Virus record (IMG/VR): IMGVR_UViG_3300027302_000005
Coordinates: 18,458-82,457 of that record
DNA: 64,000 nucleotides
Source of the DNA: a virus
Strand: one strand, 5' to 3'
In this document: piece by piece, positions 49,846 through 57,371 of the stretch
Position numbering within the stretch: the stretch's first letter is position 1
Layout of the letters: each line of letters opens with the position of its first letter
Position numbers and translations under genes: made by a program
The notes under the pieces: generated by a model
What the model was told of the DNA's origin: nothing
The model's database searches: none
The model's input: the letters and a program-made list of their open reading frames with translations, nothing else

Positions 49846-50849
49846 AAGTTGTGTCGCTGTTCTCTGGCTGTGGTGGGAGTAGTCTGGGATATAAGATGGC
49901 TGGTATGGAGGTTATGTGTGCTGTAGAGTTTATTAAAAGTGCTGCAGATTGTTATAAGGCTAATCACCCAACAACACCCATACTGGTAAAAGATATACGC
50001 CACATACGTGGTATAGACATTCTTGATGTTGCTGACTTGCAAGTAGGAGAACTTGATATTTTAGATGGAAGCCCTCCTTGTGCATCCTTTTCCGCCGTAG
50101 GCAAAAGAGAAAAACTCTGGGGCAAGGTGAAACAATACTCTAACACTAACCAACGAGTAGACGACTTGTTCTTTGAATATATCAGGATTGTAAATGAGTT
50201 AAAACCTAAAGTTGCGATTGCAGAAAATGTAAAGGGTTTAACTCAAGGCAAGTCAAAAGTAGTTTTGCAACAAATTCTTGACGAATTTTCAAATGTAGGG
50301 TATACACCTAACTTCAAAGTAATGAAAGCGTGCGATTTCGGAGCGCCGCAGGTAAGGGAGCGTGTAATTATTGTTGCAACAAGAAATGATATTCAATGCT
50401 CACCCTTTGTGTACCCAGAACCAACTCACAAAAAGGAACAATACGTGAGTGTTAAGGATGCAATATCTGATATTGTTAATAGTGTAGAGGAGGTAGAACT
50501 GCTGCTAGATGCTGGAAAGAAATACGCTAACATGCAGAAGTGGGACGAAATACCACGCCCCGGAATGTACCACCCTGTAAGATTTAATGTAGGTAAGAAT
50601 AGGTGGGACTACCCGAGTTACACAATAACGTACAACGACTCTAAACTAAACGCTGCCGGTCTTTGTCATCCATTTGAGAAGCGTAGGCACACCGTAGGAG
50701 AGATGAAAAGACTGATGGGATTCCCTGATTCATACGTGCTTCTAGGAACTTGGCAGGAACAAGTAGAGAGGCTTGGACGTAGTGTTTGTCCTCAAGTTAT
50801 TTGCGCTGTAGCCAAGCAAGTTGAGGACATCTTAAAGGAGAAAGTCTGA
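49842..50849 (+). CDS. cytosine-C5 DNA methyltransferase with motif X Asn-to-Arg change (candidate carboxymethyltransferase)
   Basis: 335 residues, start ATG 49842 inside the CmoA-like stop (ATGA). Motif I SLFSGCGGSSLGY (5-17), motif IV DGSPPCASFS with catalytic Cys80, motif VI AENV (127-130), motif VIII QVRER (170-174) and the RLMGFPD segment are intact, so it should be active. Motif X reads LGRSVCPQV: Arg313 replaces the Asn that is nearly invariant in G-N-S/A-V. That Asn contacts the cofactor; an engineered Lys at the same place in M.MpeI gave use of carboxy-SAM. Target sequence unknown. No restriction gene is near, so protection of phage DNA is likely. Confidence 0.9.
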   Translation: MKVVSLFSGCGGSSLGYKMAGMEVMCAVEFIKSAADCYKANHPTTPILVKDIRHIRGIDILDVADLQVGELDILDGSPPCASFSAVGKREKLWGKVKQYSNTNQRVDDLFFEYIRIVNELKPKVAIAENVKGLTQGKSKVVLQQILDEFSNVGYTPNFKVMKACDFGAPQVRERVIIVATRNDIQCSPFVYPEPTHKKEQYVSVKDAISDIVNSVEEVELLLDAGKKYANMQKWDEIPRPGMYHPVRFNVGKNRWDYPSYTITYNDSKLNAAGLCHPFEKRRHTVGEMKRLMGFPDSYVLLGTWQEQVERLGRSVCPQVICAVAKQVEDILKEKV

Positions 50850-50983
50850 TGATAGAACACAATTGCAGTAAATGGCTGTGGATGATGGAATACTGTAAGA
50901 CAAATGGTTGGCCACCAGCAGACAGTTATTATTGGAGTAGGGCCGAAGAAGCTTATTATATTTCTGTAGGGGCAATGAAATGA
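50849..50983 (+). CDS. microprotein, copy 2 of a paralogous pair, 44 aa
   Basis: MIEHNCSKWLWMMEYCKTNG then DSYYWSRAEEAYYISVG; the paralogue of the gene at 47043. The copies flank the HNH, deaminase, DenV-like, CmoA-like and methyltransferase genes. Starts in a one-base overlap with the methyltransferase stop and ends in ATGA with the next gene. Confidence 0.6.
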   Translation: MIEHNCSKWLWMMEYCKTNGWPPADSYYWSRAEEAYYISVGAMK

Positions 50984-51225
50984 GAAGCACCAAGACTGTA
51001 ACAACACTAAAATGTGACATCTGCTGTCAGGAAATCACTGAAGAAGATAATTGTGATTCTCTTAGCGTGATGTTATCTGGTGGTGATCGGGATGTCTCCC
51101 CAGCCTATGTTTATTACAAATTGGACAGGATTGATATTCCTTACGGTAGAAGTGGAATGACGGACATTTGTAAGAAATGTCTAATTCCACGATTGAAGAA
51201 ATGGATTAATGAAAATGACAAATAA
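50980..51225 (+). CDS. hypothetical zinc-binding protein, 81 aa
   Basis: CDICCQEITEEDNC (about 12-25) and DICKKCLIPRLKKW (about 61-74) form two knuckles of a zinc ribbon; the middle is beta-rich. Similar to bacteriophage proteins annotated only as hypothetical. Confidence 0.6.
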   Translation: MRSTKTVTTLKCDICCQEITEEDNCDSLSVMLSGGDRDVSPAYVYYKLDRIDIPYGRSGMTDICKKCLIPRLKKWINENDK

Positions 51226-51379
51226 CGATAAGATTGCCGACCTTGAAGCTCACATTGAACATCTGGAAGATGTACTGAAGCGAATCGCTGACATGGCACA
51301 TGATGCTTCTGGTACTTGTGGAGAAACGTTCAAAGATGTATATTGGGACATCCGTAACTTGGCTTATGAGGAATACTGA
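51215..51379 (+). CDS. hypothetical coiled-coil protein, 54 aa
   Basis: MTNNDKIADLEAHIEHLEDV continues LKRIADMAHDASGTCGETF. Starts inside the preceding gene and its TGA overlaps the next ATG. Helical, unknown function. Confidence 0.55.
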   Translation: MTNNDKIADLEAHIEHLEDVLKRIADMAHDASGTCGETFKDVYWDIRNLAYEEY

Positions 51380-51606
51380 TGAGTACACTTGAGTTTACAT
51401 ACGCTGAAGTTAGAAATCTAATCCAAGGTAAGTTTGATTTCCGTAAATGTCTTGAATGTGACGGTAGAGGTTGGGTTTGGGTTGATGGAGACATTGGTGA
51501 AACTGTTGCAGGGCCACAAGAAACAGAAGATAAGCAAAGGTATTACAGAGATTGTTGTGATTTCTGTGAAGGGCTTGGTGGATATTTAAAGGTGGATGAC
51601 AGATAA
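51379..51606 (+). CDS. hypothetical protein with DnaJ-like CxxCxGxG zinc motif, 75 aa
   Basis: CLECDGRGWVW and DCCDFCEGLGGYL carry two CxxC-x-G-x-G repeats like a minimal DnaJ zinc domain. Such phage proteins may bind unfolded proteins or RNA. Stop and next ATG overlap by one base. Confidence 0.6.
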   Translation: MSTLEFTYAEVRNLIQGKFDFRKCLECDGRGWVWVDGDIGETVAGPQETEDKQRYYRDCCDFCEGLGGYLKVDDR

Positions 51607-51824
51607 TGCAACAATTCTCTTGTGGCCATTGGGCTACAGATATTGACGACAACGGCATTTTAGTAGCCCTGAAGGCACATGATGTAGATGAAGTGAATGG
51701 TGGGTATGTCAATGCTATCCACTACGCTACATATTGTACTGATTGTTATAATTATGCTGACAAGATGGGGCATGTGTTACATACAGATGAAGAAGAGATG
51801 GCTTGGATACGAGGAGAACATTGA
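51606..51824 (+). CDS. hypothetical protein, 72 aa
   Basis: Starts MQQFSCGHWATDIDDNGILV, with CTDCYNYADKMGHVLH in the middle: three or four Cys/His that could hold zinc. No family recognised. Confidence 0.55.
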   Translation: MQQFSCGHWATDIDDNGILVALKAHDVDEVNGGYVNAIHYATYCTDCYNYADKMGHVLHTDEEEMAWIRGEH

Positions 51825-51826
51825 AA

Positions 51827-51985
51827 ATGAAACCAATAGTTGATGACGTAATCAAGCAATATAACATCCGCTTGTACAACGGAAGCTGGTATGTTACGGA
51901 AAAACAATTGCGGAAAGTGCTTGAAGAAATGATTGAAGATGTGTATATTGAAGGAAAGATTGATAGTGAAGAGGATGTGCAATGA
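51827..51985 (+). CDS. hypothetical protein, 52 aa
   Basis: ATG 51827 (MKPIVDDVIKQYNIRLYNGS) is preferred to one at 51803 inside the previous gene. Helical, acidic C-terminus (KIDSEEDVQ). Overlaps the next gene by 4 bases. Confidence 0.5.
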   Translation: MKPIVDDVIKQYNIRLYNGSWYVTEKQLRKVLEEMIEDVYIEGKIDSEEDVQ

Positions 51986-52287
51986 GTAGCCATGAAATTG
52001 ATACAATTGTCCTTGGTGTTCCTTGTACAATTCAATATGATTATCAGCCGTATGAAGCCCCTGAACGTGGGCCTGAAGCACAATATCCCGGATGTCCAGA
52101 ATCTGTGTATATTGTAGATGTGCTTGTCGGTGACATCAGCGTTTGGGATTGGTTCGATGGCGATGATAATATGATGGAGTGTTTGGAAGATGTTGTGTAT
52201 GAATACAGGATAAATCAGTGCAAACAAGCATTGGAAGATAAGGCTGAATCACGGCAATCTGATTGGGAAGATGGGTGGATGGATTAG
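51982..52287 (+). CDS. hypothetical protein, 101 aa
   Basis: MSSHEIDTIVLGVPCTIQYD followed by PYEAPERGPEAQYPGCPESV; the P-x-E-P-E-x-G-P pattern recalls small phage proteins of unknown role. C-terminal half acidic and helical. Last gene before a promoter and structured leader. Confidence 0.55.
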   Translation: MSSHEIDTIVLGVPCTIQYDYQPYEAPERGPEAQYPGCPESVYIVDVLVGDISVWDWFDGDDNMMECLEDVVYEYRINQCKQALEDKAESRQSDWEDGWMD

Positions 52288-52318
52288 TTGTTGACATGAG
52301 CAACAAACGTGGTACACT
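52288..52318 (+). promoter_or_regulatory. promoter with inverted repeat over the -35 box
   Basis: TTGACA (52291-52296), 16-base spacer, TACACT (52313-52318). The -35 lies inside TTGTTG-acatgag-CAACAA (52288-52306). Starts the message with the structured leader at 52383-52452. Confidence 0.55.
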
Positions 52319-52382
52319 TAGTCCATGAACAAAGGACAGAACCAAGGACAGCACTAGGAACCAAGGAATGAGGCGCTAGATC

Positions 52383-52452
52383 GGTACATTTTACAAATGT
52401 TCCCAGAGCCTGACTGGATAACAGGCAACTTTATCTCTTGAGAGAATGTACC
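52383..52452 (+). promoter_or_regulatory. structured 5' leader able to hide the ribosome site
   Basis: GGTACATT (52383-52390) and AATGTACC (52445-52452) pair perfectly (8 bp), closing a domain that ends 1 base before the ATG at 52454. Inside are GCCTG/CAGGC and TCTC/GAGA hairpins, the last covering the GAGAG ribosome site. A competing local hairpin, ACATTT/AAATGT, uses the 5' strand of the closing stem. This mutually exclusive layout is that of an RNA switch. Confidence 0.55.
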
Positions 52453-52453
52453 A

Positions 52454-52756
52454 ATGACTGAATATGTTGACACACTTCTATATCAAAATCAGCAGCTTCT
52501 TGTAGCGGCTGCTGTAAGTCTTAAAAAGCATGAAGCTACGAACTTCCCTAAGCATGTTATCACTAAATGGGTGTGTCAGGATGTGGAATATGCTTCATTA
52601 TTGAATTGCATCTGTAACATTGGTATTTTCACATACTATCCAATTATTGATATTGTAAATCTCGATCTTTGGTTAGAAGAAATTACTACAAACGATGCAG
52701 CAGACATTCACGACTCTATCATTAGACAACTAAACAACAACCGGAGAAACAAATGA
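52454..52756 (+). CDS. hypothetical protein under a structured leader, 100 aa
   Basis: MTEYVDTLLYQNQQLLVAAA at the start, helical throughout. No family recognised. The first gene of the phoH message and directly under the leader element, so its synthesis is probably controlled. Confidence 0.6.
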   Translation: MTEYVDTLLYQNQQLLVAAAVSLKKHEATNFPKHVITKWVCQDVEYASLLNCICNIGIFTYYPIIDIVNLDLWLEEITTNDAADIHDSIIRQLNNNRRNK

Positions 52757-53133
52757 ACACACTCACTATTGAACAACCTGACATTGTAGCTTTTACAATG
52801 GCAATCCAACAAGCTATTCTTGAGGGTTATCGCCTATCAGAAGTGTCTGACTACGCTCCACAGAACATTGGATTTGTTTATGTAACCACAATGTTTAAGG
52901 AAGAAACCCAAAACATGCCGATTGGTAATTTGACATTGGGTGTGTCTGTAAATGTTGAACAAGCAGTTGAACAACTCAAGGAGCTTGAAGAAAAAGTAGG
53001 TGACATGTTGGAGCGTGATGAAAAGTTCCAGATTGAAGCTGAAAAGATTGTTGCTCAGGCTATGACGGTTGAGCCAGCTATTGTAGCGCCAAAACAAACA
53101 CAACGTCGCAATACACGAGGAGGGAAGCAGTAA
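52753..53133 (+). CDS. hypothetical protein, 126 aa
   Basis: N-terminal part TIEQPDIVAFTMAIQQAILEG; then a coiled-coil stretch (VEQLKELEEKVGDMLERDEK) and a basic tail (KQTQRRNTRGGKQ). May bind nucleic acid with the tail. Overlaps neighbours by 4 and 1 bases. Confidence 0.6.
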   Translation: MNTLTIEQPDIVAFTMAIQQAILEGYRLSEVSDYAPQNIGFVYVTTMFKEETQNMPIGNLTLGVSVNVEQAVEQLKELEEKVGDMLERDEKFQIEAEKIVAQAMTVEPAIVAPKQTQRRNTRGGKQ

Positions 53134-53336
53134 TGGCTTACAAAAGTGTTAAGTTTTCTTTAGAGATTACAGTTGGTACACTCAACGAAGAGATTCAAAC
53201 AAAAGAAATGGTTGATGAGCTTAGTAAAGCACTGGCTGGAGGTATTGGACAGTTTGCAAAAGATATGGCGACTGGAACTGATGGTCAAGTTATTGGCTCA
53301 GTGAAGATTCTTGAACAATCTGAAGATTGGGAATAA
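53133..53336 (+). CDS. hypothetical protein, 67 aa
   Basis: MAYKSVKFSLEITVGTLNEE, then a helix (MVDELSKALAGGIGQFAKDM). Not recognised. One-base overlap with the previous gene. Confidence 0.55.
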   Translation: MAYKSVKFSLEITVGTLNEEIQTKEMVDELSKALAGGIGQFAKDMATGTDGQVIGSVKILEQSEDWE

Positions 53337-53339
53337 ATT

Positions 53340-53612
53340 ATGCCACACATCCTTGATGACGAGATTACACAAGCTCTTGTATCCGTAGGAGAAATCCTTC
53401 GTTCTCAACACTCATGGAGCATTGAAGGGGATATGACAACACCCACCTCTCCTACTGGAACATTCGTATCCGTCCTCAAGGAACATTTAGCTTTCTTGCT
53501 GGATGAAAACATTATAAAGCTCTTGTTGAATGCAAAAGCTGATGCTATGATGGCTGAAGCAATAGCATTGAAGAAGATTGCTTGCCCTGAATGGTTGGAT
53601 GAAGCAGACTAG
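53340..53612 (+). CDS. hypothetical protein, 90 aa
   Basis: Acidic helical protein beginning MPHILDDEITQALVSVGEIL. No motif recognised. The ATG at 53340 has GGGAATAA upstream. Confidence 0.55.
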   Translation: MPHILDDEITQALVSVGEILRSQHSWSIEGDMTTPTSPTGTFVSVLKEHLAFLLDENIIKLLLNAKADAMMAEAIALKKIACPEWLDEAD

Positions 53613-53620
53613 GAGAAGAA

Positions 53621-53908
53621 ATGATTACATACACAACATACATCAACTGGCTTGTACAAGCTTACAAATACTATTTCCTAGATGATGCTGATTGGCCCGA
53701 TAGCGAGTGGGATTATTGGTCTAGGATGTTCAAGGCTAATTGTTTGGAACTAGATGAAAAGCAGTTTGCTGTTATTCACAGAGAAGAGTTTACTGGAGCA
53801 AGTTTGTTTTGGTTGAGGAAGGATGAATATCCCTCTGAAGTATTGGATATAATCTCAATCTCGAAAGTGATAAAAAACTATCAACAATCAGTGAAGGAAA
53901 CCCTATGA
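53621..53908 (+). CDS. hypothetical protein, 95 aa
   Basis: Tyr/Trp-rich (YINWLVQAYKYYFLDDADWP), ribosome site AGGAGAAGAA. The stop overlaps the phoH start by 4 bases. Unknown function. Confidence 0.55.
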   Translation: MITYTTYINWLVQAYKYYFLDDADWPDSEWDYWSRMFKANCLELDEKQFAVIHREEFTGASLFWLRKDEYPSEVLDIISISKVIKNYQQSVKETL

Positions 53909-54669
53909 GCAACAACGCAAGACGTTACACACAGAAAGTGAAGCCCCAGAACGGTCAATCACGACAACAGAAGGGGGAACAGGGGATTGCTCAGGACAAT
54001 ATGAGCCAGTCTCAAGACTTCAACCTTAGCTGGTTCAAGCCTACACCAACACAACAACAGATTGTCCGTAGTATTCAGTACAACCTACTGACAGCCGTAC
54101 AAGCCTCAAGCGGATGTGGGAAGAGTACAACAGCTATCTGGACAGCTTTGAAACTATTGAAAGAAGGGCAATATAAGAACATCGTGTTTGTGAAGTCTGC
54201 TGCTGAATATGGTGACGATCAGATCGGTTTCTTAACTGGCGACCAGAATACGAAGCTTCAGGCACATTTTGAAGTGATGCGAAGTATCTTCCACGACTTC
54301 ATGTCTCCTACAAAGCTAGAATACGAAGAGAAGCGTAAGCGTATTACATTCACTGTGCCTAACTTCATTGCTGGTAAGACATTCTACGACAGTATTATCA
54401 TTATTGATGAAGCACAAACATTGTCTCCGATGACAATGAAGATGCTACTGGAACGTGCTTCTGACACCAGTAAGTTTGTTGTACTTGGGGACAAGAAACA
54501 GACCTACGCTCATCGTAAGCGTGTAGACGGCTTTACTGATTTTGTTTCCAAAATCGTAGATAAAAATGGGTGCTGCTTGGAAGAGGACATGAATGTTATT
54601 TATATGACTTCAGATGACAATATGCGTGGAAAGCTGAGCAAGCGCGTTCTTGAAATTTATGGGGGATGA
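53905..54669 (+). CDS. phoH: PhoH-like P-loop ATPase
   Basis: 254 residues. PTPTQQQIVRSIQ, Walker A SSGCGKST (68-75), FVKSAAEYGDDQIGFLTGD, Walker B IIIIDEAQTLSP and VVLGDKKQTY correspond step for step to phage PhoH proteins. An RNA-linked or starvation-related ATPase in bacteria; its role in phages is undefined. The N-terminal 45 residues are a Gln-rich extension. Followed by a ClpP-like protease gene with an overlap of hardly a base. Confidence 0.9.
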   Translation: MSNNARRYTQKVKPQNGQSRQQKGEQGIAQDNMSQSQDFNLSWFKPTPTQQQIVRSIQYNLLTAVQASSGCGKSTTAIWTALKLLKEGQYKNIVFVKSAAEYGDDQIGFLTGDQNTKLQAHFEVMRSIFHDFMSPTKLEYEEKRKRITFTVPNFIAGKTFYDSIIIIDEAQTLSPMTMKMLLERASDTSKFVVLGDKKQTYAHRKRVDGFTDFVSKIVDKNGCCLEEDMNVIYMTSDDNMRGKLSKRVLEIYGG

Positions 54670-54670
54670 T

Positions 54671-55393
54671 ATGTACACAACTATTAAGACTACAAAGCAC
54701 TATTCCCCGTCTCGTAAAATGGGAAGTGAGATTGGTAATGGATACGTAAACCCGTTTGTTGTCTCTGCCGAACAACAAATCAGCATGAAGTTTAAGTGCC
54801 GACTGTACGGCGAGTACACAAGTAGTGAAGATTTCATTCATACACTTGAAGTGCTGGAACAGGCAGAAGAAAATGACCTCGTAGAGCTTCATATCTGTGG
54901 CCCCGGTGGAAGTTTGGATGCTGTTGTAACATTGCTACATGCTATGGATAAGTGTAAGTGTCCTGTTCATGTTTGTGCTACAGGAAATCTTAGCAGTGCT
55001 GCTACATTGCCAATCTTGTCAGCAAGCAGCTACGAGTTACACCAGTATACTGACTTCATGTTCCATTCTGCCAGTTTTGGTGTACCATATCAGAAGACAC
55101 ACGACGCATTTGACCAAGTTGTTCACAACAAAAAGCATTGCGAATATGTCTTGCGAGATGCCTATGAGTTTTTCTTTACGGAAGACGAGCTTGATGCTAT
55201 GATGAACGGGAAGACATTCTGGATGGATGCAGAAGAGTTTACCGAACGTTACGAAAAGAGAAATGAACTGATGGAAGCTGAAATGAACAAGATTCGAGAA
55301 TCTTTGAAAGAACAAGGTTCTGATGGAAAACATGACCAAATAAAACAACGCAACGTTGTAAAACTTGAAGATATTGTCTATCCTGAAGACTAG
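54671..55393 (+). CDS. ClpP-like serine protease, 240 aa
   Basis: ClpP/crotonase fold: LHICGPGGSLDAV (73-85), CATGNLSSAATLPIL (102-116, nucleophile Ser109), FMFHSASFG (129-137, His132). Start ATG 54671 behind GGGGGATG. This early ClpP-like protein is distinct from the S49 head protease. The C-terminal helix region is highly charged. It may act on a host or phage regulator; substrate unknown. Coupled to phoH. Confidence 0.8.
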   Translation: MYTTIKTTKHYSPSRKMGSEIGNGYVNPFVVSAEQQISMKFKCRLYGEYTSSEDFIHTLEVLEQAEENDLVELHICGPGGSLDAVVTLLHAMDKCKCPVHVCATGNLSSAATLPILSASSYELHQYTDFMFHSASFGVPYQKTHDAFDQVVHNKKHCEYVLRDAYEFFFTEDELDAMMNGKTFWMDAEEFTERYEKRNELMEAEMNKIRESLKEQGSDGKHDQIKQRNVVKLEDIVYPED

Positions 55394-55433
55394 CACAGAC
55401 AAGCCAAGGACGGCTTCATTACTGGAGAATGAT

Positions 55434-55730
55434 ATGGGTATGTATTACTGGGCTGAAATTGTTGTTGGACTTCCCTATGACGAAGTTGATGAGGAAGTTA
55501 AAGAAAAAGTGATGGATGAGCAATATCATCCTGTTCAAGACCTCTCCCCTTATTACGATGGCGGTGGAGAAGGGCTGTTCGGTATTTCAATTCGTTGTAG
55601 TGGGGATTATTCTTGGACAGAGATTGAAGATTTGGGTGATTTGGATTGTGATATTGAATCAGCTAAACGAGACTTCACTAACCTGACGGGGCTGAAGCCG
55701 CGAGTGTATCTAACAACACGAGGAGGCTAG
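55434..55730 (+). CDS. hypothetical protein, 98 aa
   Basis: ATG at 55434 behind TGGAGAA; the frame extends upstream into the ClpP-like gene without a ribosome site. MGMYYWAEIVVGLPYDEVDE, then acidic and Gly-rich (PYYDGGGEGLFG). Its leader has a small AGCC-AAGGAC-GGCT hairpin. Confidence 0.6.
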   Translation: MGMYYWAEIVVGLPYDEVDEEVKEKVMDEQYHPVQDLSPYYDGGGEGLFGISIRCSGDYSWTEIEDLGDLDCDIESAKRDFTNLTGLKPRVYLTTRGG

Positions 55731-55731
55731 T

Positions 55732-56055
55732 ATGTTGCATACGTCTTTCACATCAATCAAAGGAATGCTTGAATATAATCAAGCTATCATGTGTGCTTTA
55801 GAAGCCTTATGGGAATATGAAGCTGACAAATGGAACAATTGTGAACAAACAAAGGACAAGCTCTGTGACCCGGCATTCTACAACACGCAATACGACGAAG
55901 AATTGCAGATGTTCATCATTCCTTGTTGGTTGTCTTGTGAAATCAATTATGGAGAGGATGGGTGGGCAGACAACGACCCCTACGTCCCATACACAATTGA
56001 AATCCCTGTGCAAGATGTTGAACAATACCTGAAAGAGAATTATGGATATGAGTGA
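55732..56055 (+). CDS. hypothetical acidic protein, 107 aa
   Basis: MLHTSFTSIKGMLEYNQAIM; C-terminal half WADNDPYVPYTIEIPVQDVE. Ribosome site CGAGGAGG. No family recognised. Confidence 0.6.
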   Translation: MLHTSFTSIKGMLEYNQAIMCALEALWEYEADKWNNCEQTKDKLCDPAFYNTQYDEELQMFIIPCWLSCEINYGEDGWADNDPYVPYTIEIPVQDVEQYLKENYGYE

Positions 56056-56272
56056 GAAGTTGAGTTTCATCTACCACGACTATGCTGAAGACGATGTGTT
56101 TATTGAAGTGATTAGGAATAGCAACAAATACACAATCGGAAGCATCTCCCCTTCTGTGACAGGAGAACGCCTGTTGTTCACACCTGCTGATGGTGTTTGC
56201 TTCTCTTTAGAAGAGCTTTCAGAAATAGCGTGTAAGATGAGAGGGAAGGGATGTGAACATTCAGTTTGTTGA
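56048..56272 (+). CDS. hypothetical protein, 74 aa
   Basis: ATG 56048 (MSEKLSFIYHDYAEDDVFIE); an ATG two codons earlier is the alternative. Beta-rich. Overlaps the gene before by 8 bases and the one after by 20 bases. Confidence 0.55.
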   Translation: MSEKLSFIYHDYAEDDVFIEVIRNSNKYTIGSISPSVTGERLLFTPADGVCFSLEELSEIACKMRGKGCEHSVC

Positions 56273-56474
56273 GCAAGACTTAGGTAGTAGATTCTGCTAT
56301 GGTGTATGGACTGGCCAACAGTACCGTATTGGTGAGATTGTCTTTGACGTTTCATGCGGATGGGTGTATGTTACAGAGGGGGAGAATAACGGATACTTCA
56401 CCTCGCCATTCATGCGGGCCATAGCTGATAAGCTGGATGAACTGAATGCTAAATTGTTTGAGGAAATGAAATGA
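56253..56474 (+). CDS. hypothetical protein, 73 aa, GTG start
   Basis: GTG at 56253 behind GAGGGAAGG. The product NIQFVEQDLGSRFCYGVWTG resembles in layout the preceding one (beta half, then a helical end), so they may be tandem relatives. Function unknown. Confidence 0.5.
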   Translation: MNIQFVEQDLGSRFCYGVWTGQQYRIGEIVFDVSCGWVYVTEGENNGYFTSPFMRAIADKLDELNAKLFEEMK

Positions 56475-56776
56475 CCAAACCAATTGAAACAATCACCCTA
56501 TCTTTTGATGAATACCAGCAAGCAAAGGAAGAAAAGAAAATCCTTAGCAAGTATTTCTATGTGAATTGCTTGGGACAATATGTATTCATCAAGACACGTA
56601 GTAGGGCAGCAGCACAAGCGTACATTGACGAGGAGTGTGGCAAGGGGAAGTATACGGTGAGGACGTATAGTCAGGATGGCGCTGCTTCTGGTGATGCAAC
56701 GTGCCGTGCAAGTGCCACACGTAAGGGTCAACACGTAGCTAACACATCCTTTGGGATTCCACACACACTACGATAG
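56471..56776 (+). CDS. hypothetical protein, 101 aa
   Basis: MTKPIETITLSFDEYQQAKE, then a basic YIDEECGKGKYTVRTYSQDG and a Thr/Arg-rich end (TCRASATRKGQHVAN). ATGA overlap with the gene before. Not recognised. Confidence 0.55.
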   Translation: MTKPIETITLSFDEYQQAKEEKKILSKYFYVNCLGQYVFIKTRSRAAAQAYIDEECGKGKYTVRTYSQDGAASGDATCRASATRKGQHVANTSFGIPHTLR

Positions 56777-56787
56777 AGGAAGAAAGT

Positions 56788-57015
56788 ATGTCTAAATACA
56801 CGTATTACCGAAAACACAAGCTGAATGGCAAGAAGACAGATATTACAGACGAAATCAATGGGATGATGAACATCAATGAATATCTGTTGGCTATGACACC
56901 GAAGCTAACAAAGCTGATTGATGAATTACATGACACTGTTACAGATGGAAGTTTGACAGATCAGGATATTGTGTTCAAGATTAAACATCTGTTCAGGGAA
57001 TTTGAACAAGAATAA
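56788..57015 (+). CDS. hypothetical protein, 75 aa
   Basis: Basic N-terminus (MSKYTYYRKHKLNGKKTD), helical acidic C-terminus. Ribosome site AGAGGAAGAAAG. Last gene before the promoter and dyad at 57071-57113. Confidence 0.55.
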   Translation: MSKYTYYRKHKLNGKKTDITDEINGMMNINEYLLAMTPKLTKLIDELHDTVTDGSLTDQDIVFKIKHLFREFEQE

Positions 57016-57070
57016 TTTCTCACATCCGCTACATCCAGCGTATTTATACGCCCTCCTTCATAAAATAAAA

Positions 57071-57113
57071 GCACGCACTGTTGTTGACAACAATAAAACG
57101 TGTGTGCTACATT
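57071..57113 (+). promoter_or_regulatory. promoter with nested dyads (likely operator)
   Basis: TTGACA (57084-57089), 18-base spacer, TACATT (57108-57113). The -35 is centred in TTGTTG-A-CAACAA (57081-57093), itself enclosed by GCACGCAC ... GTGTGTGC (57071-57107). Two nested inverted repeats over a promoter suggest binding of a dimeric regulator. Confidence 0.55.
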
Positions 57114-57176
57114 CCCTTCTGTAAGTTCAACAAACGATTGCTATATAGCCGTCACACCTGCGTAGGAAAACACAAC

Positions 57177-57371
57177 ATGACTGAATCTGTAATACAATTG
57201 CAACGACAGCTTGCACGAGCGAATGAGAGGGGTGGGAGAGTGGAACGGCAGCGGGATGAACTGCTGGCAGCACTACGGGCAATGGCGCTAGCTGATAGCT
57301 GTGGTGAAATAACTCCTGAAATAATGATTCAGGCATCCGATGCCATCGCCAACGCGGAGAAAACTAAATGA
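57177..57371 (+). CDS. coiled-coil protein, 64 aa
   Basis: ATG 57177 (MTESVIQLQRQLARANERGG) after GTAGGAAAAC; heptads run to RDELLAALRAMAL. The frame upstream of this start is only the leader. Probably a small oligomer; function unknown. Confidence 0.55.
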   Translation: MTESVIQLQRQLARANERGGRVERQRDELLAALRAMALADSCGEITPEIMIQASDAIANAEKTK

